DNA of 64,000 bases from Bacillus sp. B-jedd (GCF_000821085.1 NZ_CCXR01000001.1:1447001-1511000), one strand, 5' to 3'. Positions 45,366 through 54,291 are shown, numbered from the stretch's first letter. The notes: generated from the letters alone by a model not told the origin. Numbers and translations are program-made.

Positions 45366-45821
45366 ATGGCGAATCAAGTTGAACCAAGACTCACACAAGC
45401 GTTAGTTGACGAATTACAAAAAGAGAGGTTTGTCACGTTGGCGACCATTGACCACGAGACTGGCGGCCCAAATGTAAACGCCATTTCGTGGGTTTTTGCT
45501 AAAGACGGAAGCACAATTTATATTGCGATCGACAATCGTTCGAGGCTGGTCCAAAATATGAAAAAGAAGAGCGATGTAGTTATTACGGTCATTGCCAATG
45601 AAACTACATATTCGATCAGCGGCAATGCTGACATTAAGCAAGAACGGCTCGAAGGAGTGCCGCTTAAGCTGGCTCTCGTCGAAGTAAAGATAAAAGAAGT
45701 ACGCGATGTTATGTTTTATGGCTCTAAAATCACCCAGGAGCCACAGTATGATAAAACGTATGATAAAGATGCAGCTGCACGGCTCGATACCCAGGTCATG
45801 GAAGCTTTCAAAAAAGCCTAA
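45366..45821 (+). CDS. ylaL: Pyridoxamine 5'-phosphate oxidase-fold protein YlaL
   Basis: A 151-aa split-barrel flavin-type protein. The N-terminal part QKERFVTLATIDHETGGPNV and SWVFAKDGSTIYIAIDNRSR are typical of the PNPOx-like family; true PNPO activity is not implied. ATG 45366 follows GGAAAGGAGC. In B. subtilis YlaL lies in the same ylaI-ylaN interval. Convergent with ylaJ via the terminator at 45843. Confidence 0.82.
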   Translation: MANQVEPRLTQALVDELQKERFVTLATIDHETGGPNVNAISWVFAKDGSTIYIAIDNRSRLVQNMKKKSDVVITVIANETTYSISGNADIKQERLEGVPLKLALVEVKIKEVRDVMFYGSKITQEPQYDKTYDKDAAARLDTQVMEAFKKA

Positions 45822-45842
45822 TTTGGATATTGTTTCAAAATG

Positions 45843-45871
45843 AAAAAGCTCCGCCTTTGGCTGAGCTTTTT
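45843..45871. terminator. Bidirectional terminator between ylaL and ylaJ
   Basis: AAAAAGCTC pairs with GAGCTTTTT around an 11-base loop. Confidence 0.8.
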
Positions 45872-45887
45872 CACATTTATTGAAAGT

Positions 45888-46472
45888 TCACTTTTTATCT
45901 GACGATTCTTTCTCCTGCTTTTGCTCTAGCTTTTGCCGGTCGTTGGCCGGAAGTTGTTTCTTAGGGTCTTCGGTTGAGTTGCGAGGATTTGGTTGGATTA
46001 ATTTTCCTGGTGTTTCAGGAATGATCCTTCCTGTTATATCGGCAAGTTCATACAAAATGCCCTGGAGCGGCTTGCCGTTGCGGATATCGGCTGAAATTTC
46101 TGATAGCCGGGCGTTCATATCAGGATCTGCCACCACTATAGCCCTTGCCCCGTAAGGATCATCTTTCAATGCCTCAGCGACAGAGTATTTAATGACGCCA
46201 GCCTCTGATCTTTCGATATCAGCATCTATATCTATCCCGACAATTGCAAATTTTCCCAACACAATTGCTTTCGCGCCATGTACATCCGGCACTGAGGAAG
46301 CAAGCTGTTCTAAATGCCGAGCTGTCCTTTCCCCTGTCTTTCGGTCGACCCCCTGAATTTCTGTATTTTTGACTTTAACCAAGTGATTATTGATTTCCTG
46401 CTTTCCATCGCCAGCAGTACCGCATGCTGAAAGCAAAAGCAGTAAACCCAATAAGAAAATTAATTTTTTCAC
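45888..46472 (-). CDS. ylaJ: YhcN/YlaJ-family sporulation lipoprotein
   Basis: A 194-aa lipoprotein. Lipobox LSAC with Cys17; the mature part is the YhcN/YlaJ domain (AIVLGKFAIVGIDIDADIER, VAEALKDDPYGARAIVVADPD) found in proteins of the spore inner membrane and germination. The last 40 residues are a charged, Gln/Lys-rich tail. ATG 46472 is followed by MKKLIFLLGLLLLL. Convergent with ylaL, divergent from phoH2. Confidence 0.9.
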   Translation of the reverse strand: MKKLIFLLGLLLLLSACGTAGDGKQEINNHLVKVKNTEIQGVDRKTGERTARHLEQLASSVPDVHGAKAIVLGKFAIVGIDIDADIERSEAGVIKYSVAEALKDDPYGARAIVVADPDMNARLSEISADIRNGKPLQGILYELADITGRIIPETPGKLIQPNPRNSTEDPKKQLPANDRQKLEQKQEKESSDKK

Positions 46473-46620
46473 TGGCTGTGCACCCCTCGTTTCCTTTTCC
46501 TTATAGATAAAATAGGATCATTCCATATTGGATATTGTTCTGAAAACCGTCTAACTTTATTCCTGAGGTCATATATTTTACCAAAAGTGCAAACGAGGAC
46601 AAAAAGCGGGAGGCATTCAA

Positions 46621-47949
46621 TTGAGTAAAATATATGTATTGGACACAAATGTATTATTGCAGGACCCTTATTCGGTTTTTTCTTTTGAAGACAATGAAGT
46701 TGTCATCCCTGCTGTAGTACTTGAAGAAGTTGACTCGAAAAAAAGATATATGGATGAAATAGGCCGGAACGCCAGGCATGTATCCAGGCTCATCGATGGA
46801 TTCAGATCCATTGGTAAGCTCCATGAACGAATTCCGCTGGAGAATGGCGGAATACTCAGGATTGAAATTAATCATCGGTCATTTCATGAGCTGCAGGAAA
46901 TTTTCACGGAAAAGACCAATGATAATCGTATATTGGCTGTAGCGAAAAACTTGTATTTGGAAGAACAGGCCAAGGAGGACGGGAGGCAGGTCATTCTCGT
47001 CAGCAAGGATGCGCTTGTCAGGGTAAAAGCAGATGCGATAGGGCTGATTGCAGAGGACTTCCTAAATGACAGAGTCGTTGAGGCCGATCATTTATATGAT
47101 GGTTTCCTGGAAGTACTTTTGCCAAAGGAAGCATTAGACAAATTTTATGCAAAAGGGGAGCTTCAGCTTTCCACGCTCCCAAACTATGCTTACTATCCCA
47201 ATCAGTTCCTCATCTTAAAAGATGTGCTCGGAAGTTCAGCGTCCGCGCTTGGCCATATTGATTCGTCAAGAAAAAAAGTAAAGAAGTTAATTCTGAAGCC
47301 GGAGCATGCTTGGGGTATCCATCCGCGGAATGTCCAGCAAACAATGGCGATTGAACTGCTGCTGCGTAAGGATCTCCACCTGGTGACCTTATCCGGCAAG
47401 GCTGGTACGGGGAAAACGCTGCTCGCGCTTGCAGCAGGTTTAATGCAAACCGAAGACCTAAAACAGTACAAGAAGCTTTTGGTGGCTAGGCCGATTGTTC
47501 CGCTAGGCAAGGATCTCGGATTTTTGCCGGGGGAGAAACAAGAAAAGCTAAGGCCTTGGATGCAGCCCATCTATGATAATCTTGAGTTCCTGTTCAACAC
47601 GAAAAAGCCTGGAGAGCTGGATGCGATATTGGCGGGAATGGGATCCATTGAGGTGGAAGGCCTCACTTATATCAGGGGAAGAAGCCTGCCTGATCAATTT
47701 ATTATCATTGACGAGGCTCAAAATCTAACGAAACATGAGGTAAAGACCATCCTTACGAGGGTGGGGGAGGGAAGCAAAATAGTCCTGATGGGGGATCCCG
47801 AACAAATTGATCATCCATATCTGGATGCTTATAATAACGGTCTGACTTACGTGGCGGAAAAGTTCAAGGATCAGTCATTATCGGGCCATGTTAAGCTGAT
47901 TAAAGGGGAGCGGTCCGGGCTTGCCAGGCTGGCGGCTGAACTGCTCTGA
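46621..47949 (+). CDS. ylaK: PhoH2 (PIN-PhoH ATPase/nuclease) YlaK
   Basis: A 442-aa fusion: N-terminal PIN nuclease domain (about 1-140, starting YVLDTNVLLQDP with the first catalytic Asp, and TNDNRILAVA with a further one) and C-terminal PhoH ATPase. Walker A GKAGTGKT at 259-266 and Walker B FIIIDEAQN are intact. Known PhoH2 proteins are RNA helicase-RNases. The start is TTG 46621 behind GGGAGGC. It corresponds to B. subtilis YlaK. Confidence 0.93.
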   Translation: MSKIYVLDTNVLLQDPYSVFSFEDNEVVIPAVVLEEVDSKKRYMDEIGRNARHVSRLIDGFRSIGKLHERIPLENGGILRIEINHRSFHELQEIFTEKTNDNRILAVAKNLYLEEQAKEDGRQVILVSKDALVRVKADAIGLIAEDFLNDRVVEADHLYDGFLEVLLPKEALDKFYAKGELQLSTLPNYAYYPNQFLILKDVLGSSASALGHIDSSRKKVKKLILKPEHAWGIHPRNVQQTMAIELLLRKDLHLVTLSGKAGTGKTLLALAAGLMQTEDLKQYKKLLVARPIVPLGKDLGFLPGEKQEKLRPWMQPIYDNLEFLFNTKKPGELDAILAGMGSIEVEGLTYIRGRSLPDQFIIIDEAQNLTKHEVKTILTRVGEGSKIVLMGDPEQIDHPYLDAYNNGLTYVAEKFKDQSLSGHVKLIKGERSGLARLAAELL

Positions 47950-47975
47950 TAAGGGATGTTACCCGGCAAAAAAAG

Positions 47976-47999
47976 AAAAAACAGCCAGGGCTGTTTTAT
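47976..47999 (+). terminator. Intrinsic terminator after phoH2
   Basis: AAAAACAGC pairs with GCTGTTTTA around CAGG. Confidence 0.65.
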
Positions 48000-48040
48000 T
48001 AAAAGATAGCCCGGCTGATTGATTCACGTTTCGCGTCCGG

Positions 48041-48532
48041 TCAAATGACTTTGAAACTGATTACATTTTTAAGAGGTTTTTCCTTATTGGAGCCATCCGG
48101 GAAATAAATATGGATCGGTCCGTCTTCACGCAATGGTTTTCCATTTTTAGAAAAGCAGGCAATCAGACTGACAGCCTCTTCAAGAGGGAATATATGCTCT
48201 TTCCCATCTGCCGTAATCAGGAGGGACCGAGCTTCTTTTTCCGGTTCGGAGTTTCTTAGAAAAGGTCCTAGCTCCATGCCAAATGTTCCTTCAAGAACTT
48301 TTTGCTTTTCAAACTTCTTTTTAGCTGGTTCAGGAATCCGGGCGCCTTCCGTTATTTCTTTGTCCCATTGTTTTGAAACGGATCTTGTGTATTCAGACAG
48401 GCTGTCGCTTTCTTTTCTGCCTGTATTGAAAAATTCGTCTAAATCGACCTTGCGTTCATCGAAAATCCAAACTCCTGGGTCAATTGTTATAGGAAACTTA
48501 ACTTTCCCTGTCACTTGTATAATTCCATCCAT
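48041..48532 (-). CDS. Uncharacterised protein, 163 aa
   Basis: ATG 48532 lies six bases after GGAGGA, which decides the start (another ATG at 48538 abuts the site; the frame continues upstream without one). The protein opens DGIIQVTGKVKFPITIDPGV, continues WIFDERKVDLDEFF, has a basic central segment (PEPAKKKFEKQKVLEG) and a C-terminal beta-type region (DGPIHIYFPDGSNKEKPL). No signal peptide or membrane helix. I have a vague memory of Bacillus proteins starting this way but cannot name a family. It occupies the place of the glutaminase gene ylaM of B. subtilis and is divergent from ylaN. Confidence 0.75.
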   Translation of the reverse strand: MDGIIQVTGKVKFPITIDPGVWIFDERKVDLDEFFNTGRKESDSLSEYTRSVSKQWDKEITEGARIPEPAKKKFEKQKVLEGTFGMELGPFLRNSEPEKEARSLLITADGKEHIFPLEEAVSLIACFSKNGKPLREDGPIHIYFPDGSNKEKPLKNVISFKVI

Positions 48533-48699
48533 CGCCATTCCTCCATTTATTCGGCATGCAACTTGAGTATATCCTGTTTCCTGCGTCATGTCATATGTGG
48601 TGATTTGGTTGTTTGCTGTTATAACTCTTGCAATTTCAAGCCGGGAACGGTAAAATTTAAAGATAGTTGGGTAATCGCTCGGAAACGGGGGGATTGAAG

Positions 48700-48981
48700 T
48701 TGGCGTCCGAAATGATCGTGAACCACCAGGAAAAAGCATATGCCCTTTTAAAGGCTGACGCTGATAAAATTTTGAAACTCATAAAAGTCCAAATGGATAA
48801 CTTAACGATGCCCCAATGTCCTCTTTATGAAGAGGTATTGGACACGCAAATGTTCGGCTTATCCAGGGAAATAGATTTCGCCTGCAGGCTCGGGCTTATA
48901 GATGAAAGGGATGGCAAGGCCATACTTGAAACGCTGGAAAGGGAACTTTCCGCCCTGCATGAGGCGTCAATGAGGAAATAA
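48700..48981 (+). CDS. ylaN: YlaN (Fur antagonist family)
   Basis: A 93-aa helical protein nearly identical in its middle to B. subtilis YlaN ([20 protein letters not shown]). The start is TTG 48700, which gives the family N-terminus [12 protein letters not shown] and has GGGGGG upstream. YlaN is essential under iron limitation in B. subtilis and has been reported to bind iron and counteract Fur. Terminator follows at 48987. It precedes ftsW as in B. subtilis, but here a 128-bp repeat separates them. Confidence 0.95.
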   Translation: MASEMIVNHQEKAYALLKADADKILKLIKVQMDNLTMPQCPLYEEVLDTQMFGLSREIDFACRLGLIDERDGKAILETLERELSALHEASMRK

Positions 48982-48986
48982 CAATC

Positions 48987-49018
48987 AAACCCAAACAATC
49001 AACCTGTTTGGGTTTTAT
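48987..49018 (+). terminator. Intrinsic terminator after ylaN
   Basis: AAACCCAAAC (48987-48996) pairs with GTTTGGGTTT (49006-49015), then T-rich sequence. Confidence 0.8.
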
Positions 49019-49033
49019 TATTTTGTCTTTGTT

Positions 49034-49206
49034 ATCCCTGATTGTTGATTTCTACTCCGGGGACATGCTTTCCGCGGGGCGGACCGTGGAGCCTCCTCGG
49101 CGTCGCAGACGCCTGTGGGGTCTCCACGTGCCGCTTCATCCCGCCGGAGTCAGTCCCCTCCGTTCCAATCAAACTTCATTGAAAATCAACATTCCCCTTT
49201 AACTGA
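49034..49206 (-). repeat. Dispersed 128-bp structured repeat, copy C (core 49045-49172, inverted)
   Basis: Third copy, opposite orientation to A and B, differing from A at 5 of 128 positions (28, 37, 67, 68 and 120 in repeat coordinates). The apical stem GGCGTC-TGC-GACGCC is intact. Similarity continues past the core on the 5' side (reading on the minus strand GGCTCAGTTAAAGGGGAATG), as in copy A. It fills most of the ylaN-ftsW gap. Confidence 0.92.
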
Positions 49207-49319
49207 GCCAATTTTTGTAATACATGTAATAATAGTGAAAACAAAAAATGTATTTTGTGCAACTAATGAAGCCGTTTTTCATTTATAATAGAAGCATTCA
49301 TTAAGAATGGGGAATTGCC

Positions 49320-50519
49320 ATGCTCAAAAAAATTGTAAAATCATATGACTTCTCATTAATCGCAGTAATCATTGTTTTGTCCATTTTTGGGCTTGTCATG
49401 GTTTATAGTGCCAGTATGGCTTTCGCGGTTCAAAGGTATCATGTCTCGCCAGACCACTTTTTTCAAAAACAGAAATTGTTTTTAATCGGTGCTGCCGGAA
49501 TCTTTGCTTTTTTTGCCGTTTTTCCCTATAAAATTATGAAGAGTACCAAATTGCTTGCCCCGATGGTCATTCTATCCCTCCTGGGATTAGGGGGCATCCT
49601 TGTTTTCGGTAAAGTCGCCGGCAACGCGCAAAGCTGGTATGAAATTGCCGGGGTAAGCATCCAGCCATCCGAGTTTGCAAAACTTTCGGTCATTATTTAT
49701 CTGTCTGCGGTCTACGCCAAAAAACAGAGTTATATCAATGAGTTTAATCGCGGTGTCGTTCCGCCGCTTATCTATCTTATTTTAATAAGCGGCCTGATTA
49801 TCCTGCAGCCCGACTACGGAACGGCAGGAATTATCATTCTGATCGCCGGTTTTATTGTCCTGTCATCGGGGATGAACTGGAAGAACATCTTCAAGTTAAT
49901 TGCGATTGGGGGAGTCATCTGTTTAGTCTTTGGATTGGCCCTTTCTGATAAAATCCTTTCGGTTAAAAGGATGGAAAGAATAACGGTGCTGTCTGACCCG
50001 TTTCAAAACATTCAAGAAGAGGGATTCCATTTATCAAATTCCCTTATGGCCATAGGCTCTGGTGGCGTAACAGGACTTGGCCTTGGAAAGGGCGTCCAAA
50101 AATTAGGATACCTGCCGGAATCCCATACAGACTTTATCATCGCGGTCGTTGCTGAGGAGCTTGGTCTGCTGGGGGTTGCTTTTGTAGTAATTTGTCTCGG
50201 CTTCATCGTTCTAAAAGGAATCCATATCGGATTGAAGTGCAAAGATCCGTTTGGGAGCCTCCTGGCCCTTGGGATATCGAGTATGATTGGGATTCAATCT
50301 TTTATTAACCTAGGAGGGGTTTCAGGGGTTATTCCCTTAACAGGAGTGCCGCTCCCCTTTGTAAGCTATGGAGGATCCTCGATCATACAACTGGCTATTG
50401 CAGCCGGCATATTGGTGAATGTCTCGATGTTCGCCAACTATGAGAAGAATTATAAAACGAAAAAGGCTGAAACCCCGCCTCCCGAAATCATCAGGGAACC
50501 AATCCATGCCAGGAGGTAG
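49320..50519 (+). CDS. ftsW: Cell division glycosyltransferase FtsW (SEDS family)
   Basis: Septal peptidoglycan polymerase of 399 aa with about ten helices. SEDS signatures: LVMVYSASMAFA in helix 1, IQPSEFAKLSVI, and the region GFHLSNSLMAIGSGG followed by LGLGKGVQKLGYLPESHTDF, then EELGLLG; PFVSYGGSS near the end. It matches YlaO/FtsW, which precedes pycA in B. subtilis. ATG 49320 follows GGGGAATT. Terminator shared with ctaA. Confidence 0.95.
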   Translation: MLKKIVKSYDFSLIAVIIVLSIFGLVMVYSASMAFAVQRYHVSPDHFFQKQKLFLIGAAGIFAFFAVFPYKIMKSTKLLAPMVILSLLGLGGILVFGKVAGNAQSWYEIAGVSIQPSEFAKLSVIIYLSAVYAKKQSYINEFNRGVVPPLIYLILISGLIILQPDYGTAGIIILIAGFIVLSSGMNWKNIFKLIAIGGVICLVFGLALSDKILSVKRMERITVLSDPFQNIQEEGFHLSNSLMAIGSGGVTGLGLGKGVQKLGYLPESHTDFIIAVVAEELGLLGVAFVVICLGFIVLKGIHIGLKCKDPFGSLLALGISSMIGIQSFINLGGVSGVIPLTGVPLPFVSYGGSSIIQLAIAAGILVNVSMFANYEKNYKTKKAETPPPEIIREPIHARR

Positions 50520-50543
50520 CCGGATAGCCTAAAAAAAGCCTGT

Positions 50544-50577
50544 AAAAAAAGATGCCCGGTAAAGGGCATCTTTTTTT
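50544..50577. terminator. Bidirectional terminator between ftsW and ctaA
   Basis: AAAAAAAGATGCCC pairs with GGGCATCTTTTTTT around GGTAAA. Confidence 0.88.
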
Positions 50578-50593
50578 GTTCCAAACTGACTGT

Positions 50594-51538
50594 TTACAAG
50601 CCACTGCCGAGTGATGAAGACTTGCCCGGCATTACAGATTTTCCCCTGCTTCGATAGACGAGAAGAAGGAAATAGCTGAACATGCCAAATAGGCATGTAA
50701 TGAAAAAAGCATGAGACAGCGCAATGTATAAATTTAACCTCGTAAAGATTACAAGCGCTCCGGCGATTACCTGCAGTGTTACCAGCACCATCGAGATGAT
50801 CCAGCCCCAGAAAAGTACTTTTTCATGTCTATATTCCTTCACGGCAAGCCAGGTCAAGTAGGCAACCCATAGAAAGATAATACCGGCCGCGGCCCTGTGT
50901 CCCATTTGTACCCATTCGTAAATATTATCCGGCAGGCTGAATGCCGAATTGGAACAAAGTGGCCAATCAGGACAGACGAGGCTAGCATTCATATGTCTGA
51001 CCAGGGCCCCGGTATAAATGACAAGGTAACTGTAAATGGTAATTCCGACGATATGGGATCTCATTTTATGGTCGATGACCAGGTTTTCGGCATCGAATTT
51101 TTTATCGATCTCAAAAATAAGGAGCGTCAATAAGAACACGGATGCAAACGAAATGAGCGATATACCGAAATGGAGCGCCAATACAAAGTCAGATTGTCCC
51201 CAGACAACCGCTGCAGCACCGATCAATCCCTGTAAAAGCAAAAACGCGAAGGACAGAGCGGCGAGGAATTTAGTCTCCCTTATATGCCCAATTGCTTTCC
51301 AGGCCCAAATGGATAGAATCAGCACCATAAAACCAACCGCACCGGACACTACCCTGTGGGCCAGTTCAATGACCAGTTCAGGTGTAATGTCACCTGGGAT
51401 CAATTGTCCATTGCAAAGCGGCCAAGACCGTCCGCAACCCATTCCAGAATCCGTTTTTGTAACAAGGGCGCCACCAAGCAAAATGAACACCATGCCGATT
51501 GTTGTTGCAACTGCAAACCACTTCAAAGAGCGACGCAA
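50594..51538 (-). CDS. ctaA: Heme A synthase CtaA
   Basis: Converts heme O to heme A for cytochrome oxidases; membrane protein with eight helices. The four axial His positions are seen in [27 protein letters not shown] and LSHAFFITC, and the two Cys pairs in [10 protein letters not shown] and VCPDWPLC. I place the start at TTG 51538, six bases after AGAGGTG, giving 314 aa; GTG 51547 lies within that site. Divergent from ctaB. Confidence 0.93.
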   Translation of the reverse strand: MRRSLKWFAVATTIGMVFILLGGALVTKTDSGMGCGRSWPLCNGQLIPGDITPELVIELAHRVVSGAVGFMVLILSIWAWKAIGHIRETKFLAALSFAFLLLQGLIGAAAVVWGQSDFVLALHFGISLISFASVFLLTLLIFEIDKKFDAENLVIDHKMRSHIVGITIYSYLVIYTGALVRHMNASLVCPDWPLCSNSAFSLPDNIYEWVQMGHRAAAGIIFLWVAYLTWLAVKEYRHEKVLFWGWIISMVLVTLQVIAGALVIFTRLNLYIALSHAFFITCLFGMFSYFLLLVYRSRGKSVMPGKSSSLGSGL

Positions 51539-51569
51539 AAGATTCACCTCTTAGTAAAAGTTCAATAAT

Positions 51570-51598
51570 TTGTCATAAAATCAACTTGTCAGTATAAT
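51570..51598 (+). promoter_or_regulatory. Sigma-A promoter in the ctaA-ctaB gap
   Basis: TTGTCA (51570-51575), 17-base spacer, perfect TATAAT (51593-51598), pointing towards ctaB. It could drive the ctaB leader or a separate small RNA ending at the terminator-like hairpin at 51675. Confidence 0.7.
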
Positions 51599-51604
51599 AA
51601 ATGG

Positions 51605-51706
51605 GAGTCGGGGGAAAGGCCCCTTATACATAATAGCCGAGAAAGGAAGAAAAGAACAGAGCCATGCATGTTTATTGCCTCGATGAAGAGGCTTTCCGTT
51701 TTTTAT
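51605..51706 (+). ncRNA. Possible small RNA or attenuated ctaB leader
   Basis: About 100 nt between a strong promoter and a hairpin-plus-T-run element. It contains GGGGAAAGGCCCC (short hairpin) near its 5' end. A 17-codon ORF from 51664 runs past the terminator and has no well-placed ribosome binding site. No known RNA family recognised. Confidence 0.4.
51675..51706 (+). terminator. Terminator-like hairpin in the ctaA-ctaB gap
   Basis: GCCTC (51677-51681) pairs with GAGGC (51688-51692) around GATGAA, followed after six bases by TTTTTT. The stem is short, so termination may be partial. Confidence 0.5.
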
Positions 51707-52185
51707 TCCCTTTATAAGCAAGTTGGTTGAAACTATAATGGAAAATTCATAGACTGATTAATAGAATGAATTTTCTTTCAATAACTTCACTTCATCCCAT
51801 TATTATACTAAAATATAATAATTTGCTTCTGAAAAGCGGTGGTGGAACATCCGCCTGCTGTTTTAAGTAAATTTTGCAGGGCGTATTTACTTGCTTCTCT
51901 ATAGTAACCTATTTTTGGATTAACTGAAACCTGAAAACAATTGAAAAGCCAGTTATATGTCATAAAAATGTCAAATTAAATTCAAAAAAAGTTCACAAAA
52001 GAGGGTTGAAGTGTGATTTAATATACAGAGAAAGCAATAGATGTTTTCTTATATAATTTACAACATGTTTATAGTGATAAATATTATTATAAAAGAGACA
52101 GAAAATTATACGCGGCTAACACCTGGATCGAAGGAGAGAATAGTTTTTGTTTTTCGGTCAAGCGGACAAAAAGGGAGGAACAGGA
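51707..52185 (+). other. Remaining ctaB upstream region
   Basis: About 480 AT-rich bases without a credible gene. AAGTAAAT (51865-51872) can pair with ATTTACTT (51885-51892). TATAAT elements occur near 52060 but lack a good -35. A ResD-box-like word lies at 51991-51999. Confidence 0.4.
51991..51999 (-). promoter_or_regulatory. ResD-box-like site
   Basis: TTTGTGAAC on the minus strand differs at one base from the ResD consensus TTTGTGAAT I recall. ResD controls ctaA and oxidase genes in B. subtilis. A nine-base match in AT-rich DNA is weak evidence. Confidence 0.25.
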
Positions 52186-53103
52186 ATGTCCAATCCGAAG
52201 TCGGTTAATGAGAGCATCGGAGCAATCCATTTAGATGAGACAACAGCATGGAAGGATTTTCTGGCATTAATAAAAATTGGAATAGTAAACTCGAATCTGA
52301 TTACTACTTTCACAGGTTTATGGCTGGCCTTGCATTTCTCCGGCCTTAAGTTCCTGGATAATCTGGATCTTGTTTTCTTTACGATAGCTGGTTCATCGCT
52401 CATCATTGCCGGATCATGCAGTATCAATAATTATTATGACCGGGATATTGATCCTTATATGGAAAGAACAAAAAGCAGGCCGACTGTAAACGGGAAAGTG
52501 CAGCCATCGCTCGCATTGTGGCTTGGATTAGCCTTGATTGCGGTGGGAACCCTGTTTTTATTCATGACAACGATTACAGCGGCAGTGATTGGCATCATTG
52601 GCGTATTCAGCTATGTAGTCCTCTATACAATGTGGTCCAAAAGGCAATATGTTTCAAATACGATTGTGGGCAGTGTCTCTGGAGCGGTTCCGCCGCTCAT
52701 TGGCTGGGCTGCGATTGATGCGAATCTCGATCCGATCGCATGGGCTCTGTTTGCCTTGATGTTTATCTGGCAGCCCCCTCATTTTTATGCCCTTGCCATG
52801 CGCAGGGTGGAGGAATACAGGGCAGCGGGCATACCAATGCTGCCGGTTGTAAAGGGCTTGGATAGAACGAAGCTTTCCATTATACTGTGGGTTGCCGCGT
52901 TGCTACCCATACCATATTTCTTGAAATCACTTGGGATCCCATTCCTGATACTGGCTACCATCTTGAACGTAGGATGGCTGGCATTAGGAATTTATGGATA
53001 TAGAAACAAAGATGATATGCGATGGGCAAAAAGGATGTTTGTTTATTCTTTGCAGTACATGACAATTATTTTTGTTTCAATGGTCATTTTTTCAATCATC
53101 TAA
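52186..53103 (+). CDS. ctaB: Protoheme IX farnesyltransferase (heme O synthase) CtaB
   Basis: UbiA-type prenyltransferase of 305 aa with about nine helices that makes heme O from heme B, the substrate for CtaA. The first Asp-rich motif reads [19 protein letters not shown]; the second region is [17 protein letters not shown] 52186 is behind GGGAGGAAC; the longer reading from 52147 has no site. ctaC follows 88 bases downstream without a clear terminator, so ctaB-ctaCDEF is probably one transcript. Confidence 0.95.
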   Translation: MSNPKSVNESIGAIHLDETTAWKDFLALIKIGIVNSNLITTFTGLWLALHFSGLKFLDNLDLVFFTIAGSSLIIAGSCSINNYYDRDIDPYMERTKSRPTVNGKVQPSLALWLGLALIAVGTLFLFMTTITAAVIGIIGVFSYVVLYTMWSKRQYVSNTIVGSVSGAVPPLIGWAAIDANLDPIAWALFALMFIWQPPHFYALAMRRVEEYRAAGIPMLPVVKGLDRTKLSIILWVAALLPIPYFLKSLGIPFLILATILNVGWLALGIYGYRNKDDMRWAKRMFVYSLQYMTIIFVSMVIFSII

Positions 53104-53191
53104 TTTGCCCGGGATGGCCTCTTGCTGCGGCAGGAAGGATGCAAACACAAAATTTTTAAGACTTAAAAGGAAAGAGGGGTAAGATTAAGCT

Positions 53192-54262
53192 ATGAAAAGG
53201 CTTGCGAAATGGCGCCTCATGTCTTTGCTGACAGCCCTGGCGCTCATACTCTCCGGTTGCGGAGAGCCATATCTTTCGGCGCTCCGCCCAGCAGGGGAAG
53301 TTGCTGAAAAGCAATACTGGCTGATGAAACTCAGCACTGGAATTATGGTATTTGTCATTCTTGTTGTAACTGTTATCTTCATCATTGTACTTCTAAGGTT
53401 CCGCCGCAAATCGGATAATGAAATTCCGAAACAGGTCGAAGGAAACCACATGATGGAAATCATCTGGACGACCATACCAATCTTCCTGCTATTGATTTTA
53501 GCAGTACCGACCGTCACGGCAACATTCGACCTTGCGGATGTATCGCCAATGGATAAGAAGAATAAGGATGGCAGCCGGGATGCCCTTGTTGTAAACGTCC
53601 GCGCCAGCTTGTATTGGTGGGAATTTGAATATCCGGATCAAAAGATCGTAACCAGCCAGGAACTTGTTGTCCCTACGGATGAAAAAGTTTATTTCAACCT
53701 TAAGGGGGCTGATGTTAAGCACTCCTTCTGGATTCCACCAGCCGGCGGGAAAATGGATACGAATACGGATACGTTGAACAGAATGTGGCTCGTTTTCGAC
53801 AGCAAGAAAGCTGAAGAAGCCGGAAACGTATTTTATGGGAAATGCGCCGAGTTATGCGGTCCCTCACACGCCCTAATGGATTTCAAAGTAAAACCTGTAT
53901 CAAGGGATGAATTCAACAAATGGGTGAAGGATATGCAAGGCGTGAAAGAGCCGGCAAAAGCAGAAACAGCTGATGCCCAGGCAGGGCAGGAAACGTTTAA
54001 TAACAGCTGTATAAGCTGCCATGCTGTCACACCTGAAAACTCTACTCCAGAAGCGGCAAGAGTCGGCCCGAACTTGACGAACTTTGGAGAACGCGATTAT
54101 GTTGCAGGTATTTTGAAAAATGACGATAAGAATGTGAAAAACTGGATTAAAGAACCTGATAAGTATAAACCCGGAACAAAAATGCCAGGATTTAGCCATC
54201 TTTCTGAAGAGGAGCTTGACCAGGTGGCCGCTTATTTGAAGGGATTAAAGATCCAGGAATAA
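53192..54262 (+). CDS. ctaC: Cytochrome caa3 oxidase subunit II with fused cytochrome c (CtaC)
   Basis: A 356-aa lipoprotein: lipobox LSGC with Cys23, two transmembrane helices (about 45-70 and 92-112), the CuA cupredoxin domain ending in CAELCGPSHALM, and a C-terminal cytochrome c domain with heme motif CISCH and a distal Met in GTKMPGF. The c-domain fusion defines the caa3 type, which takes electrons from cytochrome c. ATG 53192 follows AAAGAGGGG. First of the ctaCDEF structural genes. Confidence 0.96.
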   Translation: MKRLAKWRLMSLLTALALILSGCGEPYLSALRPAGEVAEKQYWLMKLSTGIMVFVILVVTVIFIIVLLRFRRKSDNEIPKQVEGNHMMEIIWTTIPIFLLLILAVPTVTATFDLADVSPMDKKNKDGSRDALVVNVRASLYWWEFEYPDQKIVTSQELVVPTDEKVYFNLKGADVKHSFWIPPAGGKMDTNTDTLNRMWLVFDSKKAEEAGNVFYGKCAELCGPSHALMDFKVKPVSRDEFNKWVKDMQGVKEPAKAETADAQAGQETFNNSCISCHAVTPENSTPEAARVGPNLTNFGERDYVAGILKNDDKNVKNWIKEPDKYKPGTKMPGFSHLSEEELDQVAAYLKGLKIQE

Positions 54263-54291
54263 CCGGGGATTGGTGAAAGGGAGGTAAAACT

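Noticed and set aside
51664..51717. 17-codon ORF in the ctaA-ctaB gap as a leader peptide
   Set aside because: It runs past the terminator hairpin, and the nearest purine-rich site is about 13 bases upstream.
51838..51870. T-box-like string GGTGGTGGAACATCCGCC upstream of ctaB
   Set aside because: It lacks the T-box core (TGGNACCGCG), there is no specifier stem and no downstream terminator alternative, and ctaB is not an expected T-box target. A simple GCGG/CCGC hairpin explains it.
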